Of a stretch of DNA of 64,000 nt, positions 59,619 through 64,000 are shown piece by piece. The notes beneath the pieces are model-generated. The model was not told the DNA's origin. It made no database searches and saw nothing but the letters and a program-made list of their open reading frames with translations. The position numbers and the translations under genes were made by a program. The number at the start of each line of letters is the position of its first letter. Position 1 is the first letter of the stretch. The DNA is from Oscillospiraceae bacterium (GTDB lineage: Bacteria > Bacillota > Clostridia > Oscillospirales > Oscillospiraceae), in NCBI GenBank assembly GCA_910574635.1, contig CAJTCG010000014.1:1-64000 (forward strand). The letters are read 5' to 3'.

Positions 59619-60195
59619 TGGTTCGCACACTCCCTTCTCCATCAAAGCTGTCAAAATGCTCCGTGGTCACGTCCTGCTGGTAGTAGACCGCCAGCAGGCG
59701 TTTTATGTCCTGTTCCTCCGCCATGCGGACGTGGAAGCCGCAGTCCCGGACGCGCTTTTCCAGCTGTTTCAAGGTGCTGTAGTCCTCGTTGGACTTGGGG
59801 TCGATCCGGTGGACGAGAGCGAACTCCCGCGCCGAGGCGGTGGTGGACTGGATATCGTTCAGGTGGGCCATGTTCTGCCGGAGCATTTCCCGGATAGCGG
59901 GGACCGCCTCCTGCTCCAGCCGGGTCTGATAGTAGTTCTTGTTGTTTTGGAAGGACTCGCGGGAGTCCAGGGCCAGAAGCTCCGCCGCGTCGACGCTCCG
60001 AAGGAGGTCCGTCAAAGCCCTCACCCGGTTTCGGACGCCGTCGGCGGAGAGGACGGAGAGATTATCCGGGCTGAGAAGGAAAAAGACCAGCTCACCCTTG
60101 ACCGTCTTCAGGCCGTGTTCGGTGAGCTGGTCAATGCCCATGAGCTGCCGGGTGGACAGACGCCGCCGCAGCTCCTTTTTCTGTTTTCGGTTCAA
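59611..60195 (-). CDS. Unknown protein between PrgI and VirB4
   Basis: 194 residues, taking TTG 60195 as start because GGGAGGAG lies 8 bases upstream and the PrgI stop is 3 bases before; an in-frame ATG at 60213 lacks a binding site. Very basic N-terminus (NRKQKKELRRRLSTRQLMGI), then QLTEHGLKTVKGELVFFLLS and SNEDYSTLKQLEKRVRDCGF. It is reminiscent of the N-terminal part of larger VirB4/TraE proteins and of TcpC-like accessory genes, but I cannot assign it. Overlaps VirB4 by 8 bases. Confidence 0.68.
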   Translation of the reverse strand: MNRKQKKELRRRLSTRQLMGIDQLTEHGLKTVKGELVFFLLSPDNLSVLSADGVRNRVRALTDLLRSVDAAELLALDSRESFQNNKNYYQTRLEQEAVPAIREMLRQNMAHLNDIQSTTASAREFALVHRIDPKSNEDYSTLKQLEKRVRDCGFHVRMAEEQDIKRLLAVYYQQDVTTEHFDSFDGEGSVRTNG

Positions 60196-60197
60196 AA

Positions 60198-60458
60198 TCA
60201 GGACTCCTCCCATGTATAGTATTGTTGATGCAGAAATAAGAAGCAGACGGCGCAGCGCAGGAAGTCCAGGATGCTGGCTCCCTCCATGCGGATGGAGAGG
60301 AAGGCATAGAGGACGGTCAGCACCAGCAGGAGCATCCCGGCGCCGTGGCTCAGGGCCAGGACGGAGAGCAGGAGCCCGGCTCCAATGACGGCCACGTCCC
60401 GCAGCTCCCACAGCCACAGCTTGGCCTTTGCTTTCAGGTTGTCGGGGTAGATATACAT
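60198..60458 (-). CDS. PrgI-family small membrane protein
   Basis: 86 residues. YIYPDNLKAKAKLWLWELRD is the conserved N-terminus, followed by two adjacent membrane helices (VAVIGAGLLLSVLALSHGAG and LLLVLTVLYAFLSIRM). PrgI is the VirB3-like subunit of Gram-positive type IV secretion systems and typically precedes VirB4, as here. AGGAGG precedes the start by 11 bases, just after a terminator. Confidence 0.85.
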   Translation of the reverse strand: MYIYPDNLKAKAKLWLWELRDVAVIGAGLLLSVLALSHGAGMLLLVLTVLYAFLSIRMEGASILDFLRCAVCFLFLHQQYYTWEES

Positions 60459-60484
60459 TTAATATTGTTCGCCTCCTAATAGAA

Positions 60485-60515
60485 AAAAGGCGAGAGCTGA
60501 TACCTCCCGCCTTTT
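60485..60515 (-). terminator. Terminator between ribbon-helix-helix genes and PrgI
   Basis: On the minus strand AAAAGGCGGGAG pairs with CTCTCGCCTTTT and is followed by TTTTTTCT. It separates the two small DNA-binding genes at 60529-61000 from the PrgI-VirB4 transcript. Confidence 0.75.
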
Positions 60516-60528
60516 GATGATCGGATGG

Positions 60529-60837
60529 TTATTCCTGGGTACTTTTGGAAGCTGCCTCGCCCAGCGCCTTCTGGATGCAGTCCAGGAAGAAGGCGTTCTG
60601 CTTGACGCCGTTCTTCTTCAGGTACTCCTTGAACCGCTCGAACAGCTCTTCCGGCACCTGGAACGCGACCGTTCTTTGATTTCCTTTCATGGTGGGTTTT
60701 TCCTCCTCTTCATAGAATTTTGTGATGAGCCAGGTCATGTACTGGCCCAGGGTCTTGCCAGACGCCTCCTGGCGCTCTCGGAGCCGGGCGTGGAGCGGAG
60801 CCGGGATGGGAGCGCAAAGATTCTTAGTGGGTTCCAT
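60529..60837 (-). CDS. Ribbon-helix-helix DNA-binding protein with two motifs
   Basis: 102 residues from ATG 60837 (AGAGGTGG upstream). Two related segments, NLCAPIPAPLHARLRERQEA SGKTLGQYMTWL and RTVAFQVPEELFERFKEYLK KNGVKQNAFFLDCI, form a tandem ribbon-helix-helix. Such proteins regulate transfer operons or act as plasmid copy/partition factors. It overlaps the upstream 58-residue gene by 14 bases. Confidence 0.75.
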   Translation of the reverse strand: MEPTKNLCAPIPAPLHARLRERQEASGKTLGQYMTWLITKFYEEEEKPTMKGNQRTVAFQVPEELFERFKEYLKKNGVKQNAFFLDCIQKALGEAASKSTQE

Positions 60838-61000
60838 ATTCCACCTCTTTCCCGCACGATTGAAGCTCGGGCGAATTTGCCATATAGTCAAGAATTACAT
60901 TTTTCAACAGCTCCTGTAAGCTGTAGCCGCGCTTTGCGCAGAGGATGCGGAGTTGCTTATGGTCGGCCGCTTCTATCCTGATCTGCACGTGTTTGACCAT
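60824..61000 (-). CDS. Short ribbon-helix-helix protein (58 residues)
   Basis: ATG 61000, AAAGGAGG 7 bases upstream, TAA at 60824. Product MVKHVQIRIEAADHKQLRIL CAKRGYSLQELLKNVILDYM then NSPELQSCGKEVEYGTH is a compact ribbon-helix-helix. It is shorter than common length filters. It overlaps the next, longer ribbon-helix-helix gene by 14 bases, forming a co-translated pair. A palindrome GTGAA-agcta-TTCAC at 61051-61065 upstream is a possible autoregulatory operator. Confidence 0.8.
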   Translation of the reverse strand: MVKHVQIRIEAADHKQLRILCAKRGYSLQELLKNVILDYMANSPELQSCGKEVEYGTH

Positions 61001-61121
61001 CTTAGTGCCTCCTTTCCAATTTTGTAAAGCAAGTATAGTCCCAAAGCCATGTGAAAGCTATTCACGATACCCAACGATAAATCCATTGAAAACGAAGCAG
61101 AAGTGACAAGTTTTTTCACCC

Positions 61122-61150
61122 TTGCGCCGCTACGATGTATCCCGTATAAT
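61122..61150 (+). promoter_or_regulatory. Promoter of the DNA glycosylase gene
   Basis: TTGCGC (61122-61127), 17 bases, TATAAT (61145-61150), 23 bases before the start codon region. A good vegetative promoter directed away from the transfer operon. Confidence 0.75.
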
Positions 61151-61175
61151 AGCCTCGGAAAGCGGGGAATGGATG

Positions 61176-61742
61176 ATGGAATTGAATCGCTGCCGCTGGG
61201 CTGATCCGGCCTCAGAAATCTATATTGCCTACCACGACCAGGAGTGGGGAAGGCCGGAACACGACGACCGGAAACTCTTTGAAATGCTGATTTTGGAAGG
61301 CTTCCAGGCGGGGCTGTCGTGGCTCACGATCCTGAAAAAGCGGGAGGCGTTCCGTCGGGCCTTCGACGGCTTCGATCCCGCTATTGTTGCCGGGTACGGC
61401 CCTGAGAAGCTGGAGGAGCTGATGGCGGACCCCGGCATCGTGCGGAACCGCCGGAAGATCCAGACGGCGGTCCAAAACGCGAAGGCTTTTCTGACCATTC
61501 AGAAGGAGTACGGCTCCTTTGACCGCTACCTCTGGGGCTTCACCGATGGACAGGTCATCGTGAACACAGACGATGAGGTCCGGGCCAGCTCCGAGCTGTC
61601 CGACCGTATCTCCGCGGACTTGAAGCGCCGGGGGATGAACTTCGTGGGAACAGTCATCATCTACTCGTTCCTGCAGGCGGTGGGCGTGGTCAACGACCAT
61701 GAGACGGGCTGCTGGTGTTATCCCCGTGGGCAGAAAGACTGA
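61176..61742 (+). CDS. tag: DNA-3-methyladenine glycosylase I
   Basis: 188 residues starting at ATG 61176 (an ATG at 61173 is equivalent). Family signature RCRWADPASEIYIAYHDQEW GRP with the catalytic Glu region, LFEMLILEGFQAGLSWLTIL, and the zinc ligands near the N-terminus (Cys) and C-terminus (NDHETGCWCYP). It excises 3-methyladenine from alkylated DNA. It has its own promoter and no operon partner, and is a second DNA-repair gene in the element beside the Y-polymerase. Confidence 0.92.
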   Translation: MELNRCRWADPASEIYIAYHDQEWGRPEHDDRKLFEMLILEGFQAGLSWLTILKKREAFRRAFDGFDPAIVAGYGPEKLEELMADPGIVRNRRKIQTAVQNAKAFLTIQKEYGSFDRYLWGFTDGQVIVNTDDEVRASSELSDRISADLKRRGMNFVGTVIIYSFLQAVGVVNDHETGCWCYPRGQKD

Positions 61743-61744
61743 GC

Positions 61745-62251
61745 CTACATGCCAGGCTGAGATATCCGCGGGCCGGGCGTGGGAGCCTCCTTCAAGGCGG
61801 GGTTGACGCCGACGACCCGGTCAAGGACGTCATACAGCTCATCCGTGTCACAACTGCCCTGCGAATCAAAACTTGCAGCCTTTTCCACCTTCCGAAGCAG
61901 TTCTTCGTTTTGGAGAATTTCATCCGCCGGAAGCGCCCAGGGCCATATGACAGAGGTAGCGCTTTCAAAAATGACAAAATCAATGATAGCCTTCCGCGCC
62001 ACATCCTCTTCCGGCATATAGGGGAATGTCTCCCGGAGCCACTGGGGGCCTTGAGTTTCCAGTTCTATCATGTGATCCTTTTCACCGCTGGGGTCAAAGT
62101 TTCGCTCGAACTCCTGTGCCCATTCGAGGATCATCCAGAAAAGCTCCCGCTCATCCGTAACCGTGATTGACTTATCGATTTCCAGGCACTCCGCGTATCT
62201 GGCGAGATAAAACACCGTTTCGCACAGTTCGTTTTCAGTATAGTCCCGCAT
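61745..62251 (-). CDS. Hypothetical acidic protein
   Basis: 168 residues from ATG 62251 with AGGAGG 9 bases upstream. Acidic and helical: TENELCETVFYLARYAECLE, TDERELFWMILEWAQEFERN, DELYDVLDRVVGVNPALKEA. No family recognised. It lies 15 bases downstream of the methyltransferase frame and is probably co-transcribed with it, so a role linked to modification or protection is possible but unsupported by sequence. Confidence 0.62.
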   Translation of the reverse strand: MRDYTENELCETVFYLARYAECLEIDKSITVTDERELFWMILEWAQEFERNFDPSGEKDHMIELETQGPQWLRETFPYMPEEDVARKAIIDFVIFESATSVIWPWALPADEILQNEELLRKVEKAASFDSQGSCDTDELYDVLDRVVGVNPALKEAPTPGPRISQPGM

Positions 62252-62266
62252 ATGTCTATCCTCCTG

Positions 62267-63961
62267 TCATTTTTCCACGGCCATGGCGATCCCCCGCATG
62301 ATGAACTCCACACACGGTATGGCCACGCTATTCCCAAGGGCCCGGTACCTGGCGGAGTCCGAGGCCCCCGGCAGATCCGTCCAGCCGTCGGGAAAGCCCT
62401 GGAGCCGCTCGCATTCCAGAGCCGTGAGCCTTCTTATAAGCTGGGGCAGTTTCGAGGCGCATTTCTGGGCGATTGCCTCTGAGGCAGCCTGCCGTGCCGC
62501 TTGATAGATGAGGTCCGTTGCGTCCTTATCCTGCTGCGCACTTTCGGTGGAGGCGATATCATCTTCCCGGAAACGATCTGACCGCTGCCGGGTGAAGACG
62601 GCGTGGCGGTGTTCGGAGGTCAGGGTAAACGCCAGGTCTTTCTGAACGCCGAGGCCGTGGCCTCCATTTTGGGGCGCGCAGTCCACGGTATTGCCCAGAA
62701 TGCAGAGCGTTTCCGGCAGTTCGGAGACCAAAGGGAGATTGTTCCCGCCGCTCCCATAGGCCGTCACAACTGTTGGGGCAACAGGCAGAGGGCCTTTATA
62801 GCGTGCGTCTTTTCCATGATTCTCATAAAGGACCAGAGGCTGATGCCCATGTTCCTGGGCGCGGAGCGTCCCTGATACATCCTCTGAACACTCCATGATA
62901 TTGCCGCCCTGATCGTTGAGACAGAGGACGGAGGGCATCATGTTTCCGCTGGCGGTCCCTTTCAGCGTAGGAGCGATTTCCTCCTGATAGCCGATGGTCC
63001 CGGCAGCGGACCCGGCTCCGGCATTGAACGCGGCTGCCAGTACGCAGGAATACTCCTGTCCGGGCTGGCCTCCCCCACCGCTGAGGGCGGTGTGGCAGTC
63101 CGGCGTCAGAAAGCAATCGCCGGAGCCTTTGCTGACAACCCCGGCGGAAAAGAGAAGCCCCGCGGGATTCCGTCCTCCGCCCCCGTCGGCGCCGGTCAGC
63201 GTCGGAGATTTGCTCTCCGGCGTGAAGATCCTCGCCTGCTGGGTGTCCCAGGGGGTCAGGCAGTCCTGCGCAATAAAAGTCTGCTGCTTCTCGTCGCCGC
63301 AAGTTCCATATCCCTCGCTCCCGCCTTGCGGCGAGAGCTCACTCATTTCACTGCGGCTCCTCTCCCCATGCGACCCGCTTCGCTGGGCTCGCACGGGGCC
63401 CCCGACAGGCTGCGCGCCCAAGGCCCCGGCTATATCGTGGAGATCCCGCACCTCATCCCGCTGATTGGCGGCAAAGGCGATGGTTTTAGACGTCAAAGCC
63501 GCCAGCGGCGCAAGCCCCGCCTGGGCTTTCAGCGCCAGTTCCAGCTGTTCTGGCAGGTCCTTCTCCCGTTCCTCCGCCCGGCGCAGGATACCCAGGCAGG
63601 CTTTTCTGGTCAAATAATATTTGGATGGGACGCTGTCCTGCAAAATCGCAGACAAGGAAGATTCGACGGCGTCTTTGGGGCACTCCGAGGTATTCAGCGT
63701 TCCACCGCACCCAAGCCAGGGAGGATCGATCTCCCAATATGGCCCCAGAATATTCCCAGCGCCGCTTCGGAGGTCCAATAACATGAAGCGCTGGTTCCTC
63801 AATCTGGAGGAACGCCTCGAGGACCTGCCGGAAGTCCGAACCCGGTGTTTTCCGCCCCGTCCTCGGGTCCCGTCCGCTGGAGAGACAGCCGGGCACGTTT
63901 TCCCATACGGCAAATCGGGGCCGAACAAGGATACCTGACCGGCCATGACGTTTGTCTTCAT
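62267..63961 (-). CDS. C-terminal half of a cytosine-5 DNA methyltransferase in its own overlapping frame
   Basis: 564 residues from ATG 63961, preceded by AAGGAG at spacing 7. The C-terminal 60 residues carry methyltransferase motifs IX and X: RRLTALECERLQGFPDGWTD and ARYRALGNSVAIPCVEFIMR. The middle is target-recognition-like sequence rich in Gly. The N-terminal 150 residues overlap the upstream catalytic frame by 476 bases, yet also look like a known protein type in phages of gut Clostridia (LDLRSGAGNILGPYWEI, KYYLTRKACLGILRRAEERE). Reading is either a second subunit of a split enzyme or the +1-shifted continuation of one gene. Confidence 0.72.
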   Translation of the reverse strand: MKTNVMAGQVSLFGPDLPYGKTCPAVSPADGTRGRGGKHRVRTSGRSSRRSSRLRNQRFMLLDLRSGAGNILGPYWEIDPPWLGCGGTLNTSECPKDAVESSLSAILQDSVPSKYYLTRKACLGILRRAEEREKDLPEQLELALKAQAGLAPLAALTSKTIAFAANQRDEVRDLHDIAGALGAQPVGGPVRAQRSGSHGERSRSEMSELSPQGGSEGYGTCGDEKQQTFIAQDCLTPWDTQQARIFTPESKSPTLTGADGGGGRNPAGLLFSAGVVSKGSGDCFLTPDCHTALSGGGGQPGQEYSCVLAAAFNAGAGSAAGTIGYQEEIAPTLKGTASGNMMPSVLCLNDQGGNIMECSEDVSGTLRAQEHGHQPLVLYENHGKDARYKGPLPVAPTVVTAYGSGGNNLPLVSELPETLCILGNTVDCAPQNGGHGLGVQKDLAFTLTSEHRHAVFTRQRSDRFREDDIASTESAQQDKDATDLIYQAARQAASEAIAQKCASKLPQLIRRLTALECERLQGFPDGWTDLPGASDSARYRALGNSVAIPCVEFIMRGIAMAVEK

Positions 63962-64000
63962 CTCTCATCTCCTTGATGATCCGAATTTGTTCCATAAAAA
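63486..64000 (-). CDS. N-terminal catalytic part of cytosine-5 DNA methyltransferase (runs off window)
   Basis: The frame enters from the right edge and stops at TAA 63486-63488. It contains LMEQIRIIKEMRDEDKR, the ENV motif (motif VI) in RPRFAVWENVPGCLSS, SSLAWVRWNAEYLGVPQRRR RIFLVCDFAG (motif VIII) and QILFDQKSLPGY. The catalytic PCQ motif would lie outside the window. Motifs IX-X are not in this frame; they are in the +1 frame at 62267-63961. It would methylate cytosine in DNA for restriction avoidance or element protection. Confidence 0.8.
   Translation of the reverse strand, partial: FMEQIRIIKEMRDEDKRHGRSGILVRPRFAVWENVPGCLSSGRDPRTGRKTPGSDFRQVLEAFLQIEEPALHVIGPPKRRWEYSGAILGDRSSLAWVRWNAEYLGVPQRRRRIFLVCDFAGQRPIQILFDQKSLPGYPAPGGGTGEGPARTAGTGAESPGGACAAGGFDV

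Noticed and set aside
1-64000. CRISPR array or rRNA genes
   Set aside because: No regularly spaced direct repeats and no rRNA-like conserved blocks were seen on either strand.

Overview
The window looks like a GC-rich anaerobic Firmicute of the gut Clostridia (Oscillospiraceae-like; Flavonifractor, Intestinimonas and Oscillibacter are the kind of relatives I would expect). The basis is strong AGGAGG-type ribosome binding sites, frequent GTG/TTG starts, LacI/CUT1-type sugar operons, and a conjugative module built from MobP3 relaxase, TraG/VirD4, PrgI, VirB4, DUF3848, DUF6103 and DUF6329-like proteins. No rRNA, tRNA or CRISPR array was seen. Most of the window reads as one large mosaic integrative/conjugative element or nested elements with a metabolic cargo block.

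Layout. (1) 0-6 kb is an AT-richer accessory patch: a hairpin array resembling an IS200/IS605 end, a membrane-protein/partner pair of unknown function, a stand-alone HsdR-N-like nuclease, DinD, a truncated DUF1016 protein and a low-molecular-weight phosphatase. (2) 6-13 kb, minus strand: two tandem metallophosphoesterases, three adjacent serine-recombinase genes (the middle one without a catalytic domain), a small conserved protein and a sigma-like factor, ending at a 68-bp hairpin and a terminator. (3) 13.7-38.7 kb is a metabolic block of two divergent operons around a regulatory centre at 28.2-28.4 kb. The minus operon has 14 genes (nucleoside hydrolase, duplicated deoxyribosyltransferase-like protein, alpha/beta hydrolase, two SIS proteins, YjbQ, TIM-barrel isomerase, two Cof-type HADs, a CUT1 transporter without ATPase, PfkB kinase, adenine deaminase). 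The plus operon has two LacI regulators, a second CUT1 transporter, a radical SAM protein, an ADP-ribosylglycohydrolase, a dipeptidase and a ribokinase. I infer salvage of an N-glycoside such as a nucleoside, ADP-ribosyl or glycated-amine compound. (4) 39-61 kb is a conjugation/mobilisation module, almost all on the minus strand. Plus-strand insertions are a zeta-type toxin pair, a Y-family polymerase/YolD pair and a small orphan gene. (5) 61-64 kb holds 3-methyladenine glycosylase I, an unknown gene and a cytosine-5 methyltransferase whose N- and C-terminal motifs lie in two overlapping reading frames and which runs off the window.

How the parts work together. The recombinases would excise and integrate the element. 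Relaxase, accessory ribbon-helix-helix proteins, TraG, PrgI and VirB4 would process and transfer DNA, although I found no VirB6-like multi-spanning protein. Toxin, methyltransferase and repair genes would stabilise and protect the element. The strongest points for follow-up are the overlapping-frame methyltransferase, the N-glycoside salvage block, the two perfect inverted operators bracketing a terminator-like hairpin ahead of the second transporter, and a pair of coupled short genes absent from length-limited annotation.
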